Shown here one piece after another: positions 52,661 to 62,337 of a DNA stretch of 64,000 nucleotides. The stretch lies in the NCBI GenBank assembly GCA_052274345.1, contig DAVZGP010000011.1:15809-79808 (forward strand), written 5' to 3'. Origin of the DNA: Clostridium_AD sp937920395 (GTDB lineage: Bacteria > Bacillota > Clostridia > Clostridiales > Clostridiaceae). Numbering within the stretch: position 1 is the stretch's first letter; the number at the start of each line of letters is the position of its first letter. The position numbers were made by a program, and so were the translations under genes. The notes below the pieces were generated by a model. It was not told the DNA's origin. It ran no database searches and saw only the letters and a program-made list of their open reading frames with translations.

Positions 52661-54067
52661 TTATTTTTCACTTAATATTTCTGAGATAATCTTAATTCCT
52701 TCTTCAATTTCAGGCTTTTTTATTTCCGAAAAACTAAGCCGGAAATAATTATTCCCTTGTTTAGCATTTTTATAAAATAGTACTCCTGGTGTAATTAAAA
52801 CCTTCTTATTCATACACCTATAAAAGAGTTCCATTGAATTAGTTTTTAGCTCAGTAGCTATTTTAAAATAAAAATGTATCCCCCCACCAGGCGTATAATA
52901 ACTAACCTTGTCACCTAAATATTTTTCTATACATTGCAACATAAAATTGTATTTATCCATATATGCCATATTTAGGCGACCTATGTGTTCTTTCCAAAGG
53001 TCCTTATTTATATATAAATCTAAAGCACGTTGCATAAGACTAGATGTTGATATGTCTGTATTAATTTTTGAATTTTGAATATACTCCTTACATTTTTGTG
53101 GCGATATCATGTATCCAAGTCTTATTCCCGGTAAAAATATTTTTGAAAAGCTCTTTATATAAATAACTTTGTCATTTACATCTAAGCTCTTAAAACTATT
53201 ATATTCCTTATTATCATATATTAGTTCAGATAAATAATCATCTTCCACTATATAAAAATCATATGATTCTGCCAGTTCTAATATTTTCACCTTTTTTTCC
53301 AAACTATATGTAGCCCCTGTTGGATTTTGAAAATAACTCATCGCATAAAAACATTTGATTCTATTCTTTTTTAATATTGCTTCAAATTGGAGTAAATCTA
53401 CACCATCTTCTAATATATCAACTTCAAATATATTAGCTCTTCTCCATTTAAAAACCGTAAGCGCACCACCATACGTTGGTTTTTCTACAATTACATTGTC
53501 ATGAACATTAATTATAGATTTAGAAACTATATCAATTCCCTGTTGTGCACCTGATAGTATCAATATATCTTCGCTACTAACCTTATTATTCCAAAAGAAA
53601 GTACTTATACTGTTTCTAAGTCCCTCATACCCTAATGATTCCTTATACGCAAAAGCCTCCGTACCATCTCTATCTAATACCTCATTTAGCACATCTTTAA
53701 ATACCGTTACAGGAAAAAATTCACTACTTGTTATTTCTCCTGTAAAGTCCACATAATTTTTCAGATTTTGATTTGATATTTTTTTTAATGTATTGGAGTA
53801 CTCCTTCTTAAACTTAATATTTGTGTCTCTTCTTTTAGCATAAGTGCCACTTCCCATCTTTTGATATGCATACCCCTCAGCTTCAAGTTTTTTATAGGCG
53901 CTTACAATGGTAACATCATTAACTTTCAATATTTTAGCTAGTTTTCTTATTGAAAGTAATTTTTCACCATCATCAATATTATTTTCATCAATTAATCTTT
54001 TTATATGCTTTGATATTTCTAGATACTTAGGCATGTCGCTGCTAAATTCAATCTCATATCTATACAT
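52661..54067 (-). CDS. MocR/PdxR-type GntR-aminotransferase regulator
   Basis: A 468-residue regulator with an N-terminal GntR winged helix (LSIRKLAKILKVNDVTIVSAY) and a C-terminal fold-type I aminotransferase domain. PLP contacts appear in SGAQQGID, YFQNPTG, VEDDYLSEL and the lysine segment YIKSFSKIFLPGIRLGY. Such proteins sense PLP or amino compounds; targets are often adjacent or divergent, but no vitamin B6 gene is nearby. GTAGGTG precedes ATG. Confidence 0.88.
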   Translation of the reverse strand: MYRYEIEFSSDMPKYLEISKHIKRLIDENNIDDGEKLLSIRKLAKILKVNDVTIVSAYKKLEAEGYAYQKMGSGTYAKRRDTNIKFKKEYSNTLKKISNQNLKNYVDFTGEITSSEFFPVTVFKDVLNEVLDRDGTEAFAYKESLGYEGLRNSISTFFWNNKVSSEDILILSGAQQGIDIVSKSIINVHDNVIVEKPTYGGALTVFKWRRANIFEVDILEDGVDLLQFEAILKKNRIKCFYAMSYFQNPTGATYSLEKKVKILELAESYDFYIVEDDYLSELIYDNKEYNSFKSLDVNDKVIYIKSFSKIFLPGIRLGYMISPQKCKEYIQNSKINTDISTSSLMQRALDLYINKDLWKEHIGRLNMAYMDKYNFMLQCIEKYLGDKVSYYTPGGGIHFYFKIATELKTNSMELFYRCMNKKVLITPGVLFYKNAKQGNNYFRLSFSEIKKPEIEEGIKIISEILSEK

Positions 54068-54093
54068 ATTTTCACCTACTTATTTCAAAAATA

Positions 54094-54990
54094 TTAAACG
54101 AAATAAACATTTTGTTTAATTAATATATTATCCTTATTTATCTTAAAATCTCTACTTTCTTTTTTTATAATGTCTCTTTTCCATAATTTATTAAGAACTT
54201 CTTCCATATCTATATCAAATTCTTTAAACAAATCATCCGACATAATTTCTTCTGCACTTACAAACCTATCTTGTTGTCTCATATAGTTCAAAAGTAAATT
54301 GCAATTATCTTTAATATTTAAGTCTATATTTTGTTCTAAAAATGTCATTGTTTCTTGAATAGTCTCTTTTATGTTTGATTTTTCAAAAAACAATTTATCA
54401 ACGCATTGTTTGAACTCTTCATCTAAATTAAGAGCCATAGTCATAACATCCTTGCTAATCATATATCCAGACGAATTTACAAATAACTTTGAGTACTTTT
54501 CTATACATCTTGTAGCTGAGCTGTAAGATGTATATATAGCGTCACTCCATAAATATTTTTTACAAACTCCCATTTCTTTTAATAATTTTCCTAAAAAGCT
54601 CATACCCCAACGTTCTCTATCAACATCTGGGAAAAGTCTACCCCCATCATACCTTACAGTTATGTCCATATCTTTTGAAAATATTAACCTTGAGGACGAG
54701 AAAATTCTATGTAAATATCCGCCCTTTATATTATTAGAGTAAACTTGAATAAATTTTTCCTTGCCCATTAATTTAACATGAACTGAAATACCCTCCTCCT
54801 GTGAATATAAGTTTCTAATTTTATCATAATTTTCATCAACAATTACGATGAAATCAATATCTGATTCTTCCCATAAATCACCAGTTACCATACTTCCAAA
54901 AACCATTACTGATAAAACGGATTCATCGATTTTCATCCTATCAATAACGCTATTAAAAGCCTTCTGATATTGCAAAATAGTTTTTATCAT
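54094..54990 (-). CDS. Nucleotidyltransferase-domain protein
   Basis: A 298-residue protein with an N-terminal Pol-beta/MNT-type nucleotidyltransferase motif (VFGSMVTGDLWEESDIDF), which has the Gly-Ser and paired Asp of active members. The middle is helical; the end (LWKRDIIKKESRDFKI) resembles a winged helix. It may transfer a nucleotide to a small molecule or protein, as in resistance or toxin-antitoxin enzymes. It starts behind GGGGGAAG and lies 26 bases before the PdxR-like gene. Confidence 0.7.
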   Translation of the reverse strand: MIKTILQYQKAFNSVIDRMKIDESVLSVMVFGSMVTGDLWEESDIDFIVIVDENYDKIRNLYSQEEGISVHVKLMGKEKFIQVYSNNIKGGYLHRIFSSSRLIFSKDMDITVRYDGGRLFPDVDRERWGMSFLGKLLKEMGVCKKYLWSDAIYTSYSSATRCIEKYSKLFVNSSGYMISKDVMTMALNLDEEFKQCVDKLFFEKSNIKETIQETMTFLEQNIDLNIKDNCNLLLNYMRQQDRFVSAEEIMSDDLFKEFDIDMEEVLNKLWKRDIIKKESRDFKINKDNILIKQNVYFV

Positions 54991-55419
54991 TCTCTTCCCC
55001 CATAATTTTTTATATACTTATATTTTATTAACGCCTTTAAAATATTTTATGCAACAATTTCAAATTTATATTTTATATTTTATATTTTTATTATAAAAAT
55101 AATGAATATATCATTAATACATATATAATTAATTGTTGCAAAGGTATCTTTATTCATAATGAAATCTTACTTAAATTCTTATATTATTCCTTTATCGTTA
55201 ATTATAGCACTACATTTTTCAAAACTACAAATATTCGATTTCAGATTATTATTAGCAAGACATATTTTCTTAATGAGATTATATTTAGAACTATTATAAA
55301 ATTTTTCAACTTTATATTTAAAATTCCATATTTGAAATTAAAAACAAAGATTTAATAAAAAAAGCAAAGAGAAGCAATTTAATTTTAATTAAACTAATTC
55401 CCTTCACTCCCATAAAAAA
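54991..55419. other. Very AT-rich gap with a distant inverted repeat
   Basis: A 429-base gap without a recognised gene. TGCAACAATT (55050-55059) and AATTGTTGCA (55131-55140) form a ten-base inverted repeat around nearly pure A/T sequence. No transposase, target duplication or RNA fold of a known class was seen. Confidence 0.35.
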
Positions 55420-55941
55420 TTATTTACAGTCATATTTTGATAAATCTAGCATATTATCTACTTTGCATCTTAATACTTTAATTACATCTGAAGATATTTC
55501 ATCAACACTATTTGTTAAATTTAGAGCATTTTTAATTTTTGAACTACGACCAAAATTTGTATTCGTCAAACTAACTGCAGTAGCAGAAAAATCAAGTGAT
55601 GAAAGTGATAAAGTATATAACGTATCTAGCAATGGCTTTACATCATTTTCAAAATAAGCTTTTGCTTTAAAATCTAGTGGTAATCTATCTAACTCAAATC
55701 TTAAAATGTTTATGTCTACTACTTTATCTGTCAATAATTTAATACAAGAATTAGCAGAAGTATCTGTTGTACTCGCTATGGACTGACTAGCAGTAGAACC
55801 AGCACCCTCATTGAGGTTTCCAATCTGTTTGTTCATATCATCTATAATTTGTTGTTGTATTTGTTGATATTTTATACTATCACTAATTGCCCTTTTGTCT
55901 TGTTCTTTTTCATTATCTGAATTTGATTTTTTTTCTCCCAT
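55420..55941 (-). CDS. Hypothetical protein, 173 residues
   Basis: An Asp/Ser-rich protein with a charged N-terminus (MGEKKSNSDNEKEQDKR), a Gln-rich helix and a C-terminal helical part (DFKAKAYFENDVKPLLDTL). The run GSTASQSIASTTDTS is low complexity. No signal peptide. I do not recognise a family. AGGGG precedes ATG. Isolated between hflX and an AT-rich gap. Confidence 0.55.
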   Translation of the reverse strand: MGEKKSNSDNEKEQDKRAISDSIKYQQIQQQIIDDMNKQIGNLNEGAGSTASQSIASTTDTSANSCIKLLTDKVVDINILRFELDRLPLDFKAKAYFENDVKPLLDTLYTLSLSSLDFSATAVSLTNTNFGRSSKIKNALNLTNSVDEISSDVIKVLRCKVDNMLDLSKYDCK

Positions 55942-56049
55942 ATATACCCCTACATTCTTTAATAGCTGTTATGACTAATATTAAATTATATAAGATACAT
56001 TTAGACTTTATTACACTTATGAAAAATTTTTATTAAATAGACAATAAAA

Positions 56050-57840
56050 CTAATCTATAATATATTTTTGGCATTTATTATAAACCTCATTGTCTCCTTG
56101 TACTGACATAAGTGTTCCTTCCTCATTGTATTCTTCTGAATCAACCTTAGAACCCCTATGTAAATATGCAACCATTGACTGATCAGTGTATGGAATAAGC
56201 ACATTAAACTTTTTCAAAGTATAAGGAAGTTCTTTACAAACGTCTATTAATAATCCTTCAAGATTTGTACCATTTTTAGCTGATATTTCTATACACTTTA
56301 ATTCTTTATATTTTTCTTTGATTTTTATAATATTTTCCGGTGTTGCTTTATCAATTTTATTTAACACCAATATCACTGGTTTGTCAATTACACTTAATTC
56401 TGTTAATACACTATCTACAGCCTCAATTTGTAACTCTGCAGTTTCAGATGATACATCCACTACATGTAGCAACAAATCAGAGTATACCACTTCTTCAAGT
56501 GTTGACTTAAATGCTTCAACTAAGTCATGAGGTAGTTTTCTTATAAACCCTACGGTATCTGTTACTGCTGCCACTCTATTATCAGGTAATAATAAAGCCC
56601 TTGTTGTTACATCAAGTGTTGCAAAGAGCATATCTGCTTCAAACACTTTGTCCTTTTGAGCAATACTTTTTAATGCTGCTAAATCACATAATGCATTTCT
56701 AAGCGTCGATTTACCAGAATTAGTATATCCTACTAACGACACTTTTGATATGCTATCACGACTTCTCTTTTCCCTTTGTACACTTCTAGTTGTTCTTATT
56801 TTTGCTAATTCTTTATTTAAATCAAAAATACCTTCTCTTATTCGCCTCTTATCAATTTCTAGCTTTTTCTCTCCTGGCCCTCTTGTACCAATTCCGGCAC
56901 CCGTCCTTGAAAGCATTGTCCCAAGTCCAGTTAATCTTGGTAATCTATATTTTAATTGTGCAAGTTCAACTTGAATTTTTGCTTCCCTTGTTCTCGCTCT
57001 TCGTGCAAATATCTCTAAAATTAGGGTAGTTCTATCTATCACCTTACACCCAAGAACTTCTTCCAAGTTTCTAACTTGAGATCCTGATAATTCATCATCA
57101 AATATAACTAGATTGGCTCGTAAAGATTGCCTAATACCAGCTATTTCTTCAGCTTTCCCTCTGCCTATATACAAGGCTGCATCTATTTTATGTCTATTTT
57201 GAAGTATAGCATCTACAGTCTCTACATTACATGCTCTTGCAAGCTCTGTTAGTTCTGATAAATCTTCTTCACTCCCTATTCCAACCAAAATAGCTCGTTC
57301 TGTATCATCCTCAATAACTTCACTTGTTTTCATTAATTTTTCAATATATTTAACTTTATCTAAAATATCATATTCAATTACTTCGTTTAAATTTATTGGG
57401 CCAACTTCTTCTTCTATTAATATACCGTTATCTATTCCACAAAAACCTATATTATATTTTAAATTTTCCTTATCCTGATTTACTCCAATAGCCACTATAC
57501 AATCTAGTTTCAATTTTACAAGTGCTGACATATCTAAAGCCGATAATCTAGAGTTGCCATTTGGATGAGTATGTATTATTTTAACCCCTGATAAACGGCC
57601 TTCTCTTATATCAATTATTGGCAGTTCCACTGTACTACTGTCGCCAATTGCCATACTTAAAATCTTACCCTTTCTATCTATAGCTGCACTAATTTCTCTA
57701 TCTAGATTTTGTGTTACTTCAACTAATATATCTACTAATTCAACAGACAAAATACAATCTTTAGAAACACTTAATTCACAAGCATCTTCTAATTTATTTA
57801 AAATTGAATTTTTAACTCCATCTATATTTCCATATACCAT
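56050..57840 (-). CDS. hflX: GTPase HflX with an N-terminal JAMM-like domain
   Basis: A 596-residue protein, about 170 longer than standard HflX. The C-terminal two thirds are HflX, which splits and rescues ribosomes: the N-terminal HflX domain (YIGRGKAEEI), the linker GTRGPGEKKLE, the P-loop GYTNSGKST, G3 DTVGF and G4 NKID. The extra N-terminus has the pattern HTH-x7-S-xx-D (His90, His92, Ser100, Asp103) with Glu49 upstream, as in JAMM/MPN+ metallopeptidases and RadC. Whether the domain is active is unknown. GGAGTG precedes ATG. Confidence 0.9.
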   Translation of the reverse strand: MVYGNIDGVKNSILNKLEDACELSVSKDCILSVELVDILVEVTQNLDREISAAIDRKGKILSMAIGDSSTVELPIIDIREGRLSGVKIIHTHPNGNSRLSALDMSALVKLKLDCIVAIGVNQDKENLKYNIGFCGIDNGILIEEEVGPINLNEVIEYDILDKVKYIEKLMKTSEVIEDDTERAILVGIGSEEDLSELTELARACNVETVDAILQNRHKIDAALYIGRGKAEEIAGIRQSLRANLVIFDDELSGSQVRNLEEVLGCKVIDRTTLILEIFARRARTREAKIQVELAQLKYRLPRLTGLGTMLSRTGAGIGTRGPGEKKLEIDKRRIREGIFDLNKELAKIRTTRSVQREKRSRDSISKVSLVGYTNSGKSTLRNALCDLAALKSIAQKDKVFEADMLFATLDVTTRALLLPDNRVAAVTDTVGFIRKLPHDLVEAFKSTLEEVVYSDLLLHVVDVSSETAELQIEAVDSVLTELSVIDKPVILVLNKIDKATPENIIKIKEKYKELKCIEISAKNGTNLEGLLIDVCKELPYTLKKFNVLIPYTDQSMVAYLHRGSKVDSEEYNEEGTLMSVQGDNEVYNKCQKYIID

Positions 57841-57892
57841 CTTACATCACTCCATTCTATTAATATTTTAACTAATTTCTTTATTCTTATAC

Positions 57893-57921
57893 TTGACAAC
57901 TTTCTTATAATTTTATACTAT
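57893..57921 (+). promoter_or_regulatory. Promoter of hpt
   Basis: TTGACA (57893-57898), 17 bases, TACTAT (57916-57921). An alternative TATACT two bases earlier would give a 15-base spacer. Confidence 0.65.
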
Positions 57922-57962
57922 TGAGAGCATATTGTAAATATGTAAAGAGGGCGGGATTAACA

Positions 57963-58487
57963 TTGGAAAATAAAAAAATAAATATTCTTATATCAAAAGA
58001 TCAAATTAGTGAAAGAATTGAGCAACTTGGTGCTGAAATTTCCAAAGATTATTTCGGAAAAAATTTATATGTTCTATCATTGCTTAGAGGTAGCTTTATA
58101 TATACTGCAGACCTTGTACGCCAAATCACTGTACCAACGAAAATCGGATTTATGACAACTTCAAGCTATGAGAATGCTGAAGAATCACTAGGACTCGTTA
58201 ACATTGTAAATGATGTACCTGACAATATTTCTGGATTTGATGTATTAATAGTTGATGATATTGTTGATACTGGTTTAACTATGAGTTTCGTTATGGAGCA
58301 TGTTAAATCTTTAGGTGCTGCAAGTGTTAAAACTTGTGTTCTCTTAAATAAAATAGAAAGAAGAACTGTTGAAATAGCCCCTGATTACTGCTGCTTTGAT
58401 ATTCCAGATCTTTTCGTAGTTGGTTATGGATTAAATTATGGAGACTACTATAGAAATATTCCATACATATTTAATTGGGAAGATTAA
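57963..58487 (+). CDS. hpt: Hypoxanthine phosphoribosyltransferase
   Basis: A 174-residue purine salvage enzyme making IMP or GMP from PRPP. It shows SLLRGSFIYTADL, the PRPP motif VLIVDDIVDTGLT and the C-terminal VGYGLNYGDYYRNIPYI. Start is TTG at 57963, the first start codon after the GAGGGCGGG ribosome site and the one giving the family's usual length; a TTG 14 codons upstream overlaps the promoter region. Divergent from hflX. Confidence 0.94.
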   Translation: MENKKINILISKDQISERIEQLGAEISKDYFGKNLYVLSLLRGSFIYTADLVRQITVPTKIGFMTTSSYENAEESLGLVNIVNDVPDNISGFDVLIVDDIVDTGLTMSFVMEHVKSLGAASVKTCVLLNKIERRTVEIAPDYCCFDIPDLFVVGYGLNYGDYYRNIPYIFNWED

Positions 58488-58521
58488 TTTAAATCACCGT
58501 ATTTAAATGCCCTAAAACTAC

Positions 58522-58577
58522 ATAAAAGTATAAAAAACAAAGTACCGTTAAACGAACTTTGTTTTTTATACTTTTAT
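58522..58577. terminator. Bidirectional terminator, 22-base-pair perfect stem
   Basis: Arms 58522-58543 and 58556-58577 pair without mismatch around a 12-base loop between convergent hpt and yunB; the right arm ends in the yunB stop codon. Confidence 0.92.
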
Positions 58578-59248
58578 TACTTACTATTTTCTAGTTTAGA
58601 CCCAGTTCCATTTAAATCTAATTGTACTGCAGTATTAGGTGTTTTACCAACTATGATAGTTTCAGCAATTGGTACCTCATTAGTTACCTCAATATCATTA
58701 CTTTTCAAAGGTATAATTACTCTAACTGTAGTTTTTACTTTAACATATATCTTGTGTCTTGTTTGGTTTATACCTGCACTTTCAAACTCAGATGAATATT
58801 TAGTTTCTACTTGTCCTATCGGCTGCATTTTGATTGTAACACTAGGTCCGTAGTAAGATAGAATATTATTTCTTGTTATGTATCCTATTGGAACTTTGAT
58901 TCCTACATCTCCCAATTTCATCAATTCCTTTTGTGACTTTAAAGCAACATCGCAAGCTATTTTATTCATTTTCAAAGTATCTGCCTTAAGCATTACAATA
59001 TTTCCCACAGAATCTTTATCCGCCTTTATTATCTCATCATAATTAAATTGATTCGAGTATTCATCTATAATTGCTTTATTTACAATCTCTGTTGCCTTTG
59101 CTCTCATTTCTGAATCAGCCACTGCCATTATGGTTGGCATTGAAATCTTATCAAAAATATATATGAATATCACAAAATTTATCATAATTATGGATATAAT
59201 TATTAATATTCTACCTTTAATTTTATTATTAATATTCATTACCCCCAT
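58577..59248 (-). CDS. yunB: Sporulation protein YunB
   Basis: A 223-residue protein with one N-terminal membrane helix (ILIIISIIMINFVIFIYIF) and an extracytoplasmic part with KATEIVNKAI, DVALKSQKEL and IPIGYIT-like (VPIGYITRNN) and PIGQVETKYSSEFESAGINQ segments typical of YunB. In Bacillus it is a sigma-E gene needed for sporulation. The start is uncertain: the first ATG has no upstream ribosome site, and GGGGGT lies between it and a second ATG three codons later. Confidence 0.88.
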   Translation of the reverse strand: MGVMNINNKIKGRILIIISIIMINFVIFIYIFDKISMPTIMAVADSEMRAKATEIVNKAIIDEYSNQFNYDEIIKADKDSVGNIVMLKADTLKMNKIACDVALKSQKELMKLGDVGIKVPIGYITRNNILSYYGPSVTIKMQPIGQVETKYSSEFESAGINQTRHKIYVKVKTTVRVIIPLKSNDIEVTNEVPIAETIIVGKTPNTAVQLDLNGTGSKLENSK

Positions 59249-59357
59249 CTAAGGTTATATATTATTATATGTGGCTTATCTACAGTAAAGAATTCAAATA
59301 TATTACAAAATACAATATTTTACATTACTTTATATTTAAATAAATAAGATAATTATA

Positions 59358-59366
59358 TGGTATAAT
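59358..59366 (+). promoter_or_regulatory. Extended -10 promoter of the PBP1A gene
   Basis: TGGTATAAT fits the extended -10 form (TGnTATAAT); no good -35 is visible at 16-18 bases. A leader of about 90 bases would precede the AGGAGG site. Confidence 0.6.
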
Positions 59367-59465
59367 ATTAAAAGCTAATTATACTTAAACAACGTGAATT
59401 TTTAGAGGTTACGATAAAATTTGATAGTTTTTATCTGCTTCATAAAAATACAAGGAGGATACTCA

Positions 59466-61924
59466 ATGGATAAAAAAGAAGCTTCTCAGAAAAAGAAAAA
59501 AAAGCTGGGAAGCATGTTTTTAAAAAGCTCGCTTTTGCCATTCTAATTATAGTCTTAATAGTCAGTGTAGCCATGGGAGGCGTAGTCTTAGCTATGATTA
59601 AGACAGCTCCCAGTTTAGATATTAATGAATTTTTAAAACTAGATGAAATTACAGTATTATTAGATGATTCTGGAAAACTTATGGATGAATATGTGATTTC
59701 GCAACGAAGGATTAATCTACCTATTAGCGATGTCCCAGTTAATCTTCAAGAAGCATTTATAAGTATTGAAGATTCTAGATTTGAAACGCATCCAGGTATT
59801 GATATAAAAAGGCTAACTGGGTCCATATTAAATGATCTGAAAATTAAACTAACTGGAAGCGGACAAAGTCTTCAAGGTGCTTCAACCATAACTCAACAGT
59901 TGGTCAAGTATAGAATATTTTTAGAAGATTCTATGGAAAACAGAACTTCTATGAAAAGAAAAGTTCAAGAAATTTATTTGTCACTAAAGATAGAGAAAGT
60001 TTTGACTAAATCCCAAATTTTAGAGACCTACATGAATACTATTTTTCTAGGAGGGAATGCACACGGTATAGAAGCTGCGTCACAACAATATTTTAATAAA
60101 TCTGTTAAAAACTTAACCTTAAAACAATCTGCTTTTATAGCTAGTGCAGCACAGAACCCTAGTGTTTCATACTCTATGGCAATTAAATCTTATAAGGCTA
60201 AAACAGCTTTTAATTCAAATAGAACCAAAGCCGTCTTAGATAATATGTATAAATATAATAAAATTAGCAAGGCACAATTTGACTCAGCTATGGCTGAAGA
60301 ATTAACTTTTAGTTTTTCACAAAAGGATGCAAATAAAATGAACTATGAGTACTTCTCTATGCCTGCTCTCCTTCAAGTTACTAATGATTTAATGAAAAAG
60401 TATAATATTAGCAAAACAGAAGCATCTTCAATGCTAATGTATGATGGAGTGAAAATTTATACAACCATGGATAGAAATTTACAAAACACATCACAAAACT
60501 TAATTAATGCTCCTATGAATTCTTCGCAAGCAAACCTACAAGCATCATGTGTTATCATGGATTATCATACAGGTGAAGTTAAAACTATTATAGGTGGACG
60601 TAATGTTAAAGTCCCTATGTCTTATAATAGAGCTACTTCTACAGCATCAAAAGATTTCTTGAGGGCTCCTGGATCAAGTATCAAGCCTTTGACTGTATAT
60701 AGTCCAGCTATTGATACAAAAGCAGCTACAGCTTCTACAGTTATTGAAGATTCACCTATACCGTCTCCTGGATATAATCCTAGTAATGACGATTATAAAT
60801 ATAAAGGATATTTAACTCTACGTGATTGTTTAATGTATTCTGTCAACGTTGCTGCTGTGAAAATTGAGAATATAATTGGTATTAAAACTGGGGTTTCTTA
60901 TGGTGAAAAGTTTGGATTGAAACTTGATAGTGTAGATATCAATAGTCCCGCTGCTATTACCCTTGGTCAATTAGATGGTGGAACTAACCCTCTTACTATG
61001 GCAGCTGCTTATGGTGTTTTTGGAAATAGCGGTAATCTTACTCCTCCAAGATTATACACTAAAGTAGTTGATAGAACTGGTAAAGTTCTGCTTGATACAA
61101 ACCCTGAAACAACACCTGTTTTATCACCTCAAAGTGCATATATAATGTATGATTTATTAAAAGGACCTGTAAGCTCACTTGGTACTGGTCCAAATGCTGT
61201 TTTTAGCGACATGCCTGTTCGTGGTAAAACTGGTACTACTTCCAATTCAAAAGATCTATGGTTTGTTGGTTTAACTCCATATTACTCTGGTGCAGTTTGG
61301 ATTGGAACAGATAAAGCAGATAAAATCGTGGGATTGAATAGTAATGACGCTGCGCAGTTATGGGGGAAAGTTATGAAAGCAGCTCATACTTCTCTTCCAG
61401 TAAAGAACATTGAAATGCCCTCTGGTATATCCACCGTGTCCGTATCAAAGGATTCAGGCAATATACCTACAGCGTTAACTAATGCAGACCCAAGGGGTGA
61501 TAGAGTCTATTCTGAACTGTTTATTGATGGGACCGAGCCAACAGCCCTTGATAGTATCCATGTTTCTGCTAAAGTCACAAAAGACACAAACGGCAAATAT
61601 GTCTTAGCATCAAAATATACACCTATTTGGAAAATTGAAACAAGAGTTTTTATAAAGAGAGATTATGTACCTAATGTATATTTAGAGGACTCTGTTTTTG
61701 TATTACCAACAGCTGTTGATAACTTTTCAGTTCCAATTGTTAATCCTTCAGTTGTTACTCCAAGTATCCCACCAACTACTCCTGAAACAACAGCTCCTAC
61801 TACCATTCCTCAGACTAACGGAGAAAATAGCACTACAGATGGCGCTGCCCAAGTTAAACCAGATACACCTAATAATACTCCTACTACTAATAAGAATAAT
61901 GACACCACTACCACTACACCCTAA
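59466..61924 (+). CDS. ponA: Class A penicillin-binding protein (PBP1A), with an apparent -1 frameshift near the start
   Basis: A bifunctional peptidoglycan synthase. The glycosyltransferase shows EDSRFETHPGID and GASTITQQLVK; the transpeptidase has SSIK (catalytic Ser), YSVN and RGKTGTT; the tail is Thr/Pro rich. AGGAGG stands seven bases before ATG 59466, but that frame (MDKKEASQKKKKK...) stops after 26 codons. The membrane anchor (AGKHVFKKLAFAILIIVLIV) continues in the -1 frame, which has a stop at 59471-59473 and no ATG, GTG or TTG until 59573, inside the anchor. One -1 shift in A8 at 59496-59503 gives 819 residues. Error, mutation or true recoding remain open. Confidence 0.85.
59496..59504 (+). 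other. A8 tract with A-AAA-AAG slippery heptamer
   Basis: Eight A residues followed by G. In the frame of ATG 59466 bases 59498-59504 read A AAA AAG, the same heptamer used in the E. coli dnaX -1 frameshift. Slippage there joins the start to the PBP1A reading frame (next codon GCT at 59504). Polymerase slippage adding one A, or a base lost in sequencing, would have the same effect. Confidence 0.7.
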
Positions 61925-61927
61925 ACA

Positions 61928-61980
61928 AAATAAAAAGCAGTTATTAAAATATTTTGTATTTTAATAACTGCTTTTTATTT
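61928..61980. terminator. Bidirectional terminator, 23-base-pair perfect stem
   Basis: Arms 61928-61950 and 61958-61980 with a seven-base loop, between convergent PBP1A and spoVAE genes. Confidence 0.92.
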
Positions 61981-62337
61981 TTATTTAGTCTTAGGATTAA
62001 AAATTAATGCCATAATATAGCCGAAAAAAATTGCAGCAGTAATACCACCAGCTGTACCCTTTATGCCTCCCGTAAATGCACCTATAAGACCAACCTCATC
62101 TACTTCTTTCATTACACTTTTAGCCAAACTATATCCAAAACCAGGTAGAGGTATACTCCCCCCCGCTTTCCCATATTCAATTACTACATCATATATATTA
62201 AATGCTCCTAATATTACACCACTCGTTACAAATACAACTAATATTCTAGCAGGAGTTAGTTTAGTTGTATCCATAAGTATTTGTCCTATAACACATATAA
62301 TCCCCCCAACTATAAAAGACATAATGTAATTATTCAT
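61981..62337 (-). CDS. spoVAE: Stage V sporulation protein AE
   Basis: A 118-residue membrane protein with three or four helices (NYIMSFIVGGIICVIGQILMD split here: SFIVGGIICVIGQ and ASIPLPGFGY-like GSIPLPGFGYSLAK). It belongs to the SpoVA channel that moves Ca-dipicolinate in and out of spores. It overlaps closely with spoVAD (start one base after its stop), with GGGGGTG before ATG. Confidence 0.93.
   Translation of the reverse strand: MNNYIMSFIVGGIICVIGQILMDTTKLTPARILVVFVTSGVILGAFNIYDVVIEYGKAGGSIPLPGFGYSLAKSVMKEVDEVGLIGAFTGGIKGTAGGITAAIFFGYIMALIFNPKTK

Noticed and set aside
61698..61964. Leu/Gln-rich 88-codon plus-strand frame at the end of the PBP1A gene
   Set aside because: Frame shadow of the Thr/Pro repeat tail, running into the terminator.
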